This document shows, one piece after another, positions 1 through 7,294 of a stretch of 23,045 nt of DNA. The first letter of the stretch is position 1, and every line of letters begins with the position of its first letter. The position numbers were made by a program, and so were the translations under genes. The notes beneath the pieces were generated by a model, which was given only the letters and a program-made list of their open reading frames with translations, did no database searches and was not told where the DNA came from. The DNA is from Prevotella sp. (lineage in GTDB: Bacteria > Bacteroidota > Bacteroidia > Bacteroidales > Bacteroidaceae): contig JAEEZP010000144.1 of NCBI GenBank assembly GCA_016291915.1, positions 1-23,045 on the forward strand, in the 5' to 3' direction.

Positions 1-2
1 CC

Positions 3-284
3 GTTGCCCTTGAGGTGGAGATCAGCGACGAGCTACGTAAGGAGGGTATGGCCCGTGAGTTGATCAACCGTATCCAGAACCTCCGTAAGGATGGTGGCCT
101 GGAGATCACCGACCGTATCAGTGTGACCGTTTCTTCTCAGGAGGAGACCAACAGTGCTATCGAGAGCTATGGTGACTATATCACCAACCAGGTGCTCGCC
201 GACAGCATCACCATCGCTGACAATGATGGACCGTTAGTGGAGTTTGACGACTTCGATCTACATATTTTGATTCAGAAAATCTAA
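3..284 (+). CDS. ileS: Isoleucyl-tRNA synthetase, C-terminal fragment
   Basis: Only the last 93 codons are in the window; the frame is open from base 3 and stops with TAA at 282-284. IleS charges tRNA-Ile with isoleucine in the cytoplasm. The fragment carries the C-terminal RNA-binding extension signature, including EGMARELINRIQNLRKD, which is typical of class Ia IleS in Bacteroidetes. The following gene starts 25 bases later on the same strand, giving the order ileS, DksA-like, lspA, DUF4296 that I know from Bacteroidales. The 5' end lies outside the window, so the catalytic HIGH and KMSKS motifs cannot be checked. The family call is firm because of the motif and the syntenic neighbours. Confidence 0.93.
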   Translation, partial: VALEVEISDELRKEGMARELINRIQNLRKDGGLEITDRISVTVSSQEETNSAIESYGDYITNQVLADSITIADNDGPLVEFDDFDLHILIQKI

Positions 285-309
285 AATATTACTACATTAA
301 ATAACTATT

Positions 310-693
310 ATGGCAGAGAAAACACGCTATAGCGATGAGGAACTCCAGGAGTTTAAAGAACTCATCGAAGAAAAGCTGAAGACTGTGCGTCATGACTATC
401 AGGCAATGATGCGCCAGTTGATGAATATCGACAGTAATGATGTGGAAGACACTTCTCCTACTTACAAGGTGCTGGAGGAGGGGAGTACCACCCAGTCGAA
501 AGAAGAGTTGATCCAGCAGACCTCTCGTCTGCAGAAATTCATCGTTGGTTTGGAAGCCGCACTGATACGTATCCAGAACAAGACCTACGGCATCGACCGT
601 ATCACCGGTGAACTGATTCCCAAGGAGCGCCTGCGTGCTGTGCCTCATGCTACCCTGAGTGTTCAGAGCAAGGCTGCCAATAAGAAACATTAA
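310..693 (+). CDS. DksA/TraR-family protein lacking zinc-finger cysteines
   Basis: A 127-residue protein with an N-terminal coiled-coil half (about residues 8-90, rich in Glu, Lys, Leu and Gln) and a C-terminal DksA/TraR segment, YGIDRITGELIPKERLRAVP (93-112), followed by HATLS. DksA-type proteins enter the RNA polymerase secondary channel and tune transcription with ppGpp. Four-cysteine members bind zinc at this C-terminal motif. Here the first cysteine position is Asp96 and the protein has no cysteine at all, so it cannot form a Cys4 zinc finger. Bacteroidetes relatives that I remember are already cysteine-poor at this site. It lies between ileS and lspA with a one-base gap to the lspA start. 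Family assignment is solid; the regulatory role is inferred. Confidence 0.88.
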   Translation: MAEKTRYSDEELQEFKELIEEKLKTVRHDYQAMMRQLMNIDSNDVEDTSPTYKVLEEGSTTQSKEELIQQTSRLQKFIVGLEAALIRIQNKTYGIDRITGELIPKERLRAVPHATLSVQSKAANKKH

Positions 694-694
694 A

Positions 695-1381
695 ATGAAC
701 GAACAAACACCGACCGCCGCCCATCCTCGTGGTCTCTTCCGTGGATGGCTGGCTGTCATCATCACCGTTGCCATACTCATCATCGACCAGGTTATCAAGA
801 TCGAGGTAAAGACCAATATGTGTCTGCATCAGAGCATCCGGATCACCGACTGGTTCTATATCAACTTCATCGAGAACAACGGTATGGCCTACGGCATCAC
901 CTTCATCAACAAGCTGGTGCTGAGCATCTTCCGTATCATCGCCGTAACGGTCATCGGCTATTACCTATGGAAACAGACGCGTCAGCAGGCACGCTATGGC
1001 TATATCATCTGTCTGGCGATGATCCTCGCGGGGGCTGCAGGCAATATCTTCGACTCGATGTTCTACGGACTGATCTTCAATGCTTCGTCGCCCTACTACG
1101 TCTCTTACTTCGTACCCTTCGGGCAAGGGTATGCGCCCTTCCTCATGGGTAAGGTGGTGGATATGTTCTATTTCCCCATCATCGATACCTACTGGCCGCA
1201 GTGGATGCCTTTGGTGGGTGGTGAGCATTTTATCTTCTTCTCACCGGTCTTCAACTTTGCCGATGCCTGTATCAGTGTGGGCGTAGTGGTATTGTTGCTG
1301 TTCTTCCGAAAAGAACTGGGAACCCTTTCACTGAAATCTGCCGAAACACCGAAAGACGATAATGATCCGCAGCAGGCATAA
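695..1381 (+). CDS. lspA: Signal peptidase II (prolipoprotein signal peptidase)
   Basis: An inner-membrane aspartyl protease that removes signal peptides from diacylglyceryl-modified prolipoproteins. With the ATG at 695 it is 228 residues, long for the family; the extra length is a loop at about 125-175, as in other Bacteroidetes LspA. Catalytic aspartates are visible as GNIFD (Asp120) and FNFADA (Asp190), and the conserved NNGMAYG stretch is at 62-68. Four hydrophobic spans fit the family: about 17-33, 72-92, 102-118 and 191-205. An upstream in-frame ATG at 659 lies inside the DksA-like gene and is rejected. The 3' end overlaps the start of the next gene by 20 bases, suggesting translational coupling. 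Several lipoproteins encoded nearby are its natural substrates. Confidence 0.95.
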   Translation: MNEQTPTAAHPRGLFRGWLAVIITVAILIIDQVIKIEVKTNMCLHQSIRITDWFYINFIENNGMAYGITFINKLVLSIFRIIAVTVIGYYLWKQTRQQARYGYIICLAMILAGAAGNIFDSMFYGLIFNASSPYYVSYFVPFGQGYAPFLMGKVVDMFYFPIIDTYWPQWMPLVGGEHFIFFSPVFNFADACISVGVVVLLLFFRKELGTLSLKSAETPKDDNDPQQA

Positions 1382-2336
1382 TATTCTCATCGGGATCTTC
1401 CTCCTGTGCTTACTCATCAGTTGTAAGCCGGGCGTTCCTCGCCATGTCATCCAGCCGGCCGACATGGAAAAACTGCTGTATGATTACCATGTGGGACAGG
1501 CGATGTCGCAGGATCTTACTGATGACCGTGAATACAACCAGGAACTGTATAAGTTAGCCGTGCTGAAGAAACACCATGTCAGCGAGGCGGAGTTCGACTC
1601 CTCTTTAGTGTATTACATGCGGCATACCGAGCAGCTCCACGCGATCTATAAGAAACTCTCCGAGCGTCTGAACAAAGAGGCCCTTGCCCTGGGTGCCTCC
1701 GCCAGTGAGGTGAATCGTTATACGCTCAGCAATACGGGCGACACAGCCAATATCTGGACAGGTGAGACGGTGGCTAGCCTGATACCTTACGCTCCATATA
1801 ACAAGATCTCGTTCGTGATGCCCGCCGACACGGCCTTCCGCAAAGGTGATAAGTTCCTCCTGGGTGTATCTTCCCGCTTCCTCTATCAGGATGGATCCAA
1901 AGATGCTGTCCTGCAACTCGCTGTGAGATTTGCCAATGACAGTGTGTCTGCAAAGACTATTCATATGGCATCTAACAACAACTACACCGTAGAGATAGAT
2001 GACCGCGACACGTTAGGCATCAAGGAGCTACGCGGCTTTATCCTGCTGACTAAAGACAAGAATGCCTCGGAAACCACACTGAAGCTCCTCCTGTTGGATA
2101 ATATCCATCTGGTGAGGTTCCACAAAGACATCAAATCATCACCGGCCGATTCTGCAGAAGGTAACCCCAACGATCCCAGAGCTCCGAGGAATAGTCCTGT
2201 GCCTCCCGGCACACCAATACCTGGCAAAGCTCTTCCGCAACCTAACCCCAGTCAGTTGCAACATCCCACTCATCCTGACAAGCCCCTCTCTGTGAAGGAG
2301 GCTGGGACGTCGATCGAGAAGGCTCGCGCGAGATAA
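1362..2336 (+). CDS. DUF4296 lipoprotein
   Basis: A 324-residue predicted lipoprotein. The signal peptide ends in a lipobox LLISC (Cys21). The next segment, VIQPADMEKLLYDYHVGQAM, is the characteristic start of the Bacteroidetes DUF4296 family, whose molecular function is unknown. A beta-rich middle (about 130-250) follows, then a proline-rich, low-complexity tail (about 258-324) with PNDPRAPRNSPVPPGTPIPG, which may cross the periplasm or contact peptidoglycan. The gene overlaps lspA by 20 bases and ends the operon. The lspA/DUF4296 pairing is recurrent in Bacteroidales. The proline-rich tail looks poorly conserved in type, and its function is unknown. Confidence 0.85.
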   Translation: MIRSRHNILIGIFLLCLLISCKPGVPRHVIQPADMEKLLYDYHVGQAMSQDLTDDREYNQELYKLAVLKKHHVSEAEFDSSLVYYMRHTEQLHAIYKKLSERLNKEALALGASASEVNRYTLSNTGDTANIWTGETVASLIPYAPYNKISFVMPADTAFRKGDKFLLGVSSRFLYQDGSKDAVLQLAVRFANDSVSAKTIHMASNNNYTVEIDDRDTLGIKELRGFILLTKDKNASETTLKLLLLDNIHLVRFHKDIKSSPADSAEGNPNDPRAPRNSPVPPGTPIPGKALPQPNPSQLQHPTHPDKPLSVKEAGTSIEKARAR

Positions 2337-2491
2337 CTCCATATCTCTTCTTCTGCTCTTCCAGATTTTTCCTCTCTCATTGGCAGCATTCTCACAATGG
2401 TGTCTGAGTCAAGGCATTTCGATCAATCACATCGATTCTGTGTATTTTTCTTTCTAAACGCGTTTCTGTGAATTCACTATGCAAAGTTTTT

Positions 2492-2523
2492 GCAAAGATA
2501 AGCAAAGCCCTTCTTTCCTGCAA
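2492..2523 (-). promoter_or_regulatory. Orphan minus-strand promoter, Bacteroidetes type
   Basis: Read on the minus strand, TTG (2521-2523) is followed after 21 bases by TATCTTTG (2492-2499). This fits the Bacteroidetes -33/-7 consensus TTTG-N19-21-TAnnTTTG. It points left, toward and into the antisense strand of the DUF4296 gene, where I find no convincing minus-strand gene. Confidence 0.45.
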
Positions 2524-2711
2524 TAGCTAAACACTTTTTAACACAGTCCGGGCCTTTTGGGGCTAAAGGCCGGGCCCGCGAGCCCTTTTGGCCTTCCCTC
2601 TCAGACGCTTTGGCCGGACCTTATAGGGACTTATTTTCATGTAAGCCCCGTTCCCCAAAGATCCAATTATATTTTCAACACAGGGACACGGAGATACGGA
2701 GTAATAAATAT

Positions 2712-2765
2712 ACGCAATAATATGGCAGATGGCAGATGCCCTAGAGCACTGAAAGTGCGTCAGAA
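2712..2765 (+). repeat. REP-like dispersed repeat, copy A
   Basis: Starts with ACGCAATAATATGGCAGATG and contains the hairpin GCACT-GAA-AGTGC (2746-2758) followed by GTCAG. Related copies lie at 11915, 12147 and 22173. A second hairpin follows at 2769-2798 (GCAGGGGT ... ACCCCTGC). The segment at 2882-2911 is roughly its reverse complement, so 2712-2911 forms one larger imperfect inverted repeat. Confidence 0.65.
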
Positions 2766-2910
2766 CATAGGCAGGGGTGAAGCGCAGCGGAACCCCTGCG
2801 AAAAGGTTAGCTATTCATAAATGCCGAAGGTATGGCAGATTCTGTCACCCTTTCAGGGTTTAGATGATTGTATGCATCGTTGCAGGGGTTTCGCTGCGCT
2901 CCACCGCCTG

Positions 2911-3118
2911 CCTATAATCTTTCCAGGCCTTCGGCCTTTGAACTACACAAGCAGCTGGGGACTTATGTGTCTATAATTTCTCCAGGCCTTCGGCCTTTGA
3001 ACTACACAAGCAGCTGGGAACTTATGTGTCTGTAATCTCTCCAGACCTTCGGCCTTTGAACTACACAAGCAGCTGGGAATTTATGTGTCTGTAATCTCTC
3101 CAGACCTTCGGCCTTTGA
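2911..3118 (+). repeat. 59-bp tandem repeat, about 3.5 copies
   Basis: The landmark CCAG(G/A)CCTTCGGCCTTTGA begins at 2923, 2982, 3041 and 3100, which is exactly 59 bases apart. Each unit also carries ACTACACAAGCAGCTGGG and TTATGTGTCT. Units 2 to 4 differ by only a few bases, so the array is recently amplified. The AGGCCTTCGGCCT core can form a short hairpin. No reading frame is preserved across units because 59 is not a multiple of three. Confidence 0.93.
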
Positions 3119-3305
3119 CCAACGTGTAGTAATGAGCCAAGTAAATAAAGAGAACCGCCTGCCTGTAATCTTAACGCACCCACGGGGCTGTATTTCTATG
3201 TGTTGCCAGCATCTATCCTGAGATAGTTGTCGTCTGTGACATAAACTACGTTATTCGTAAGTCTGCAAAAATCAGGCAGTTACAACGAAAATTGACAACT
3301 TTTTT

Positions 3306-3512
3306 GTGACATTGTTACATTGTTACATGTGACATATAGAGACTTTGAGAACGAAAATTTTCACCCCTTTGAATTATTTATATATAATAATTATTATATA
3401 TAAATAATTTTTTACAAAAATATTTTCCGATAAAAAACTAAAAAACTGAAGAGTAGAAAAGCCAACAATGTGAAAACACTATATGTCACATGTAACAATG
3501 TAACAATGTAAC
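3306..3512. repeat. Long inverted repeat enclosing a perfect AT palindrome
   Basis: The left arm 3306-3339 and right arm 3479-3512 are reverse complements over 34 bases with one mismatch. Each arm is built of short iterations of TGTTACAT and TGTGACAT. Between them, 3372-3409 is a perfect 38-base palindrome (two 19-base halves of AATTATTTATATATAATAA type) made only of A and T. The whole could extrude as a cruciform or serve as an iteron/operator-type binding region. No protein gene lies in it. Confidence 0.9.
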
Positions 3513-3624
3513 ACTTTGATAAATTTTATGATTTTAAAAACGTAAAATAAACCGCTACTCAAAAACGCTCAACTTATCATCACAATTTGTAAATATTCTT
3601 ATAAGATAATAATATAGTATAATA

Positions 3625-4617
3625 TTAGAAGCGGTAGCCAACGAACAGGCGGGTGCGCCATTTGTTGTTGAAAATAGAAAGCTTTTCACGGTCGCCGATA
3701 TTCGTAAAGTTATACACCATGGAAGCACCTACAAACATGCTGCCGAACTGACGGACGACAGCTCCTCTTGCAGTAATGATTACCTCGGGGAAGTGGTAGT
3801 CGAGTGGGATACGATTATCGTTGACGGTAAGCGATGTGCGACTGTAGACAATGAATGTGGGCAGTGATGATATGTGGATCAGCCAATGGCCGGCGGGCAC
3901 CCAGTTGTAGCCATATCCGGCACCTATGCCGATATTGCTCACCTTAAGCAGTGACTCGTAAAGGTATTTCGTTTCGGCTTGTTGTCCTTGTCCTGAGACA
4001 GCCAGGAGGAAACTACCGGCCGACCGTCGCTGGATATAACTCTGTGTGAAGGCGGCAGGGTAGGAGAACCGTTTGTGGTTAAAGGCATAGTAGGCATTGA
4101 TGTTCAGCGACTTCAGTGAGACCATCTCAGCTGGCAAGTCTATACGCGGTTGGGTGTCACTCTCATGCCACCCGGTGAAGTTATGTGCGTTCTGGTAGAT
4201 GAAGTCGAATCCCCATTTATTGCCATAAGTATTGAGATTCATCTCAAAGTCATTGTATTTGCCCATCAGCTTGGCGGGGTTCAGCGCCATGCCAAGTGTC
4301 ACGCCGAGGTAGTTGACCGCCACGCTCAGCGTCGATTTATAGTCGGCCCTTATCTCGGACCTTAGCGATGAGCCCATCTGCACACCTTCCACTTCCAGTT
4401 TGGCTCCCGACACATTGAGCCTGCCCTTCACCGTGAACTTCGTTGCCGGACGGGTGATATACATCGTGTCAATATTGCCACGACGATAACGTGCTGTCAG
4501 CAGACTGTCATTATGTTGGATTAAGCGCCATATCCCCTGGGCATGCGTTTGCTGGGCCATTCCTATCCAGAGAATCATGCAGAGCATGATGACCGTTTTC
4601 CTTTTCGTTATTCTCAT
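3625..4617 (-). CDS. DUF4421 outer-membrane beta-barrel protein
   Basis: A 330-residue protein with a signal peptide (residues 1-26, ending THAQ) and the segment GNIDTMYITRPATKFTVKGR (48-67), typical of Bacteroidetes DUF4421. The remainder has alternating hydrophobic/aromatic strands and ends in WRTRLFVGYRF; a C-terminal phenylalanine is the usual outer-membrane barrel signal. An outer-membrane location is therefore likely, but substrate and role are unknown. It is a single-gene unit with long non-coding DNA on both sides. Upstream, the minus strand reads TTATTTTACACTC, similar to the sequence before the nitroreductase gene and possibly a weak -7 region. The start ATG at 4617 is supported by the signal peptide. 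Confidence 0.82.
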   Translation of the reverse strand: MRITKRKTVIMLCMILWIGMAQQTHAQGIWRLIQHNDSLLTARYRRGNIDTMYITRPATKFTVKGRLNVSGAKLEVEGVQMGSSLRSEIRADYKSTLSVAVNYLGVTLGMALNPAKLMGKYNDFEMNLNTYGNKWGFDFIYQNAHNFTGWHESDTQPRIDLPAEMVSLKSLNINAYYAFNHKRFSYPAAFTQSYIQRRSAGSFLLAVSGQGQQAETKYLYESLLKVSNIGIGAGYGYNWVPAGHWLIHISSLPTFIVYSRTSLTVNDNRIPLDYHFPEVIITARGAVVRQFGSMFVGASMVYNFTNIGDREKLSIFNNKWRTRLFVGYRF

Positions 4618-4687
4618 CTCAGTTCTTTATTATTTTGAGTGTAAAATAATTTCTTTCAATATGTTGTATTTCTATACCTAATAATTA

Positions 4688-4903
4688 TTAAAAATATTTT
4701 ACCCGTGTTTCCCTGGAGACGTCACTGTACACATTTATGGCTTCTGCAGAGAGGCTATGCATATCCTTTATTTCCAACGGGTGTTTTAGGATGTCTCGTA
4801 TGTCCTCAGTAGCTGCTTTATTGGCTTCTTTTGTGCACAAAGGACCTTTCAACGAATCTATCTCAACAAGTATATCCTTGAATATGGGTGCTAAGTTACA
4901 TAA
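4688..4903 (-). pseudogene. Possible remnant of a minus-strand gene
   Basis: An open minus-strand frame of 71 codons begins directly after a stop (TAA at 4904-4906) and ends at TAA 4688-4690, with no ATG near its start. Its translation has a normal helical-protein composition, for example PIFKDILVEIDSLKGPLCTK and KEANKAATEDIRDILKHP. It could be the 3' remnant of a lost gene, or chance. I do not recognise the family. The only internal ATG would leave about 25 codons. It lies in the gap between the DUF4421 gene and the M28 peptidase. Confidence 0.3.
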
Positions 4904-5051
4904 TTAGAATGAAATATTTGGGGGAAGTGACGAAAAAGTTCAGTTTTTAACATATAGACCCCTCCCTCGTTCCCTCCCCGCAGGCGCAGGGAGGGATGTT
5001 CGATTCGTTACGCATCATTCTTCGTCTATTATTGTTTTCTTGTTGCTATCA

Positions 5052-5091
5052 ACTCGTTTACTCGTTTACTCGTCTACTCGTCCACTCCTTT
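5052..5091 (+). repeat. 8-bp tandem repeat, five units
   Basis: Units ACTCGTTT, ACTCGTTT, ACTCGTCT, ACTCGTCC and ACTCCTTT lie head to tail just upstream of the M28 promoter. Copy-number change here would move upstream sequence relative to the promoter; no such effect can be seen from one sequence. Confidence 0.9.
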
Positions 5092-5116
5092 ACTATCAAA
5101 TTCCCTATAAATAGGG

Positions 5117-5148
5117 ATTGCAGGAGAAGGATAAATTGTGTATCTTTG
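5117..5148 (+). promoter_or_regulatory. Promoter of the M28 peptidase operon
   Basis: ATTG (5117-5120) and TATCTTTG (5141-5148), separated by 20 bases, fit the Bacteroidetes sigma-ABfr -33/-7 consensus. The M28 start codon is 26 bases after the -7 box. Confidence 0.7.
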
Positions 5149-5174
5149 CAACCGTAATCGAATAATGATAGATC

Positions 5175-6464
5175 ATGAGACATAAGTATATATTACTTTC
5201 CTTGTTTTTCACCCTTGTTTTACCCATCCAAGCCCAGAAGCAGGATGCTATGAGGCAAGCGGTGGAGTATCTCGCGTCACAGAAACTTGGTGGCAGATTC
5301 CCAGGGACTGTCGGCGATACCCTCGCCTCTGAATATATTGTCGGCCAACTGCGTAACCTGAAGTTCAAGCCTATCGTCAAGGCGAAAAAGGAAAAAGGAT
5401 TCTACCATGATTTTACGTATGGTAAGAAGGTGGAAGGCACTGACCGGACAGAGGAGCGTACCACCCATAATATCATCGCCGTTCTTCCGGGAAAAGACAA
5501 GCGTCTGAAGCATGAATACATCGTTGTGGGGTCGCATTATGACCATCTGGGGTTAGGAGGTAAGAATTCCGGTTCCCGTCGTCCAGACACCTTAGGTGTA
5601 CACCCCGGTGCTGATGATAATGCCAGTGGTGACGCCGTCGTCCTTGAGTTGGCCAAGCACTTTAAGAAGGTGCGTACTCCACGTAGTATCATCTTTGCTT
5701 TCTTCGGTGCAGAGGAACAAGGGTTGATCGGCTCGAAGAACTTTCTGGAATGGATGAAACAAGCAGATCAGCGGCGCATAAACCTTCCTGCTACGAAAGA
5801 AGGAATTGTCGCCATGGTGAATCTGGATATGGTAGGACGTATGCGTGATGATGCCCTGAGTGTGTCGGGAACAGGCACGAGCAGTGATTTCAAAGCTATT
5901 GCCGAGGAGGTGGCTCAACAGACGAACCTTCATATCACCTGCACACCGGACGGTTATGGTCCCAGTGATCATGCATCGTTTGTGGCCGTGGAGATCCCTG
6001 TGCTCTTTCTCACTACCGGTGGCCATATGGAGTATCACACCCCTGATGATGTGCCCTCAACCTTAAACTACGACGGTATGCAGCAGACGTTGGAGTTTAC
6101 ACAAGAACTGGTTGGCCGACTGGCCAAGATGCCCAAGACACCGGATTATATCAGTGTGCCAAGCACCAACAGGATGAGTCATGCTAAGTTCAAGGTGACC
6201 TTAGGTCTGATGCCAGATGTCATGGGTCAGAGTCGTATTCCCGGTCTGCGTGCAGACATTGTGGTGGCTGGAAAACCGGCATACACTGCCGGTATCCGAA
6301 GTGGTGATGTCATTCAGGAAATCGACGGTAAACCCGTTAAGGACATGAATGATTACATGCAGCGTCTGTCAGAGCTCCAGCCCGACACCACTGTCCCGGT
6401 GAAAGTGCTCCGTGGAGAAAAGATATTGATATTTGAAGTTCATCTGAATCCCGCAAAGAAATGA
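5175..6464 (+). CDS. M28-family zinc aminopeptidase with C-terminal PDZ domain
   Basis: A 429-residue exported peptidase with a signal peptide (1-20, ending IQAQ). The M28 domain (about 25-320) shows the co-catalytic zinc ligands His121 (GSHYDHLG), Asp147 (GADDNASG), Glu181 with the general base Glu180 (GAEEQG), Asp218 (NLDMVGR) and His288 (EYHTPDD). All key residues are present, so it should be active. A PDZ domain follows (about 340-425) with AGIRSGDVIQEIDGKPV; this M28-PDZ layout is common in Bacteroidetes periplasmic or outer-membrane peptidases. It probably trims peptides from the gut or oral environment. A clear promoter lies upstream, and its stop overlaps the next start (ATGA), so the two are coupled. 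Confidence 0.93.
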   Translation: MRHKYILLSLFFTLVLPIQAQKQDAMRQAVEYLASQKLGGRFPGTVGDTLASEYIVGQLRNLKFKPIVKAKKEKGFYHDFTYGKKVEGTDRTEERTTHNIIAVLPGKDKRLKHEYIVVGSHYDHLGLGGKNSGSRRPDTLGVHPGADDNASGDAVVLELAKHFKKVRTPRSIIFAFFGAEEQGLIGSKNFLEWMKQADQRRINLPATKEGIVAMVNLDMVGRMRDDALSVSGTGTSSDFKAIAEEVAQQTNLHITCTPDGYGPSDHASFVAVEIPVLFLTTGGHMEYHTPDDVPSTLNYDGMQQTLEFTQELVGRLAKMPKTPDYISVPSTNRMSHAKFKVTLGLMPDVMGQSRIPGLRADIVVAGKPAYTAGIRSGDVIQEIDGKPVKDMNDYMQRLSELQPDTTVPVKVLRGEKILIFEVHLNPAKK

Positions 6465-7273
6465 GAAAATTCGTATATTGGTTTATTGCTGTTGTCATCA
6501 CCCTGGTATTGAGCGTTTATCAGCGTATGACTGGTCCTACTCATCCGATGAAGTTGTCTATTGAACTGAATGGGCAAAGCTATCAGGTAAAACTGCCGAG
6601 AAGCGGTGTGCAACAGGATCAGATCGTGATGCTGAAGGGCCTTCCTTCAGATACGAAGGCACAAATACATTACCGTCGTTATCCTTCTTCTGATGAATAC
6701 ACCACGGTGGATTTCTCATTGAAAGATGCCGGTGGTGAGGATCAGCAGTCAGTGTTGCATGCCGCCTTGCCCGTACAACCTATTGCCGGAAAACTGCAGT
6801 ATTATCTCACTGTCGGCGACAAGGACTATCTTGCTGAGGAGCCTGTCCAGATACGTTTCCGTAATGATGTGCCTGCCGGTATTCTGATACCACATATCCT
6901 GTTTATGTTTGCGGCGATGCTGTTTGCCGTCTATACATTCTTGTTGACCATCACTCGAAAGGAATACAGCAAGTGGTTGAAGATCACGGTTATAACATTA
7001 TTTATAGGAGGCTTTATCTTAGGTCCTCTCGTACAACATGTGGCGTTCGGTCCTTGGTGGACTGGATACCCCTTCGGAACAGATCTGACAGACAATAAGA
7101 CGCTGATCTCCTTTGTGTTCTTTGTGATTGCCCTTGCCACTTTGAAGTGGAAATACAACCGGTGGGTGGTCTGTCTGGCCGTATTGCTTATGATAGTGAT
7201 CTTCAGTATTCCTCACAGCACTTACGGGTCGGAGTATGATTACTCCAAACAACAGTTGAGTACCGAGAAATAA
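6461..7273 (+). CDS. Membrane protein with periplasmic beta domain, unknown function
   Basis: 270 residues. One N-terminal membrane anchor (about 5-20) is followed by a soluble beta-rich stretch (about 28-138) with an Ig-like look, then four hydrophobic spans (about 141-163, 172-190, 208-226, 232-249) and a short polar tail. Between spans lies FGPWWTGYPFGTDLTDNKTL, a conserved-looking aromatic loop that I associate with uncharacterised Bacteroidetes membrane proteins. The start overlaps the M28 stop by four bases (ATGA), indicating coupled translation. I cannot assign a function. A link to peptide or haem handling follows only from its neighbours. Confidence 0.75.
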   Translation: MRKFVYWFIAVVITLVLSVYQRMTGPTHPMKLSIELNGQSYQVKLPRSGVQQDQIVMLKGLPSDTKAQIHYRRYPSSDEYTTVDFSLKDAGGEDQQSVLHAALPVQPIAGKLQYYLTVGDKDYLAEEPVQIRFRNDVPAGILIPHILFMFAAMLFAVYTFLLTITRKEYSKWLKITVITLFIGGFILGPLVQHVAFGPWWTGYPFGTDLTDNKTLISFVFFVIALATLKWKYNRWVVCLAVLLMIVIFSIPHSTYGSEYDYSKQQLSTEK

Positions 7274-7294
7274 ATTCATTTAGTATATAAGAAT

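Larger units (their letters stand above)
2337..3624. other. Gene-free, repeat-rich intergenic region (1.29 kb)
   Basis: No convincing gene was found on either strand. The stretch holds a minus-strand promoter-like site, GC-rich hairpins around 2545-2620, a REP-like repeat (2712-2765) with a large inverted repeat up to about 2911, a 59-bp tandem array (2911-3118) and a long inverted-repeat/palindrome element (3306-3512). An 87-codon open frame at 2557-2820 runs straight through these repeats and has no protein character. The left end (2337-2480) shows nothing recognisable. Two convergent genes, DUF4296 and DUF4421, flank the region. Confidence 0.8.
4618..5174. other. Intergenic region with hairpin and promoter
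   Basis: Between the divergent DUF4421 (minus) and M28 (plus) genes. It contains the possible gene remnant at 4688-4903, a hairpin TCCCTCCC/GGGAGGGA (4971-4978 with 4989-4996), an 8-bp tandem repeat (5052-5091) and the promoter of the M28 gene. The hairpin has no T-run after it, so it is probably a dispersed repeat and not a terminator. Confidence 0.7.

Noticed and set aside
2276..2415. Minus-strand frame reading SDTIVRMLPMREEKSGRAEE
   Set aside because: It looks partly protein-like and lies behind the reverse promoter, but it is short, has no family and overlaps the DUF4296 tail antisense.
2557..2820. 87-codon plus-strand open frame
   Set aside because: It runs across GC-rich hairpins and the REP-like repeat, and its translation has no domain character.
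2911..3118. CRISPR array
   Set aside because: The repeats are contiguous with no unique spacers; it is a plain tandem repeat.
4971..4996. Intrinsic terminator
   Set aside because: The TCCCTCCC/GGGAGGGA stem lacks a T-run and neither adjacent gene ends toward it.
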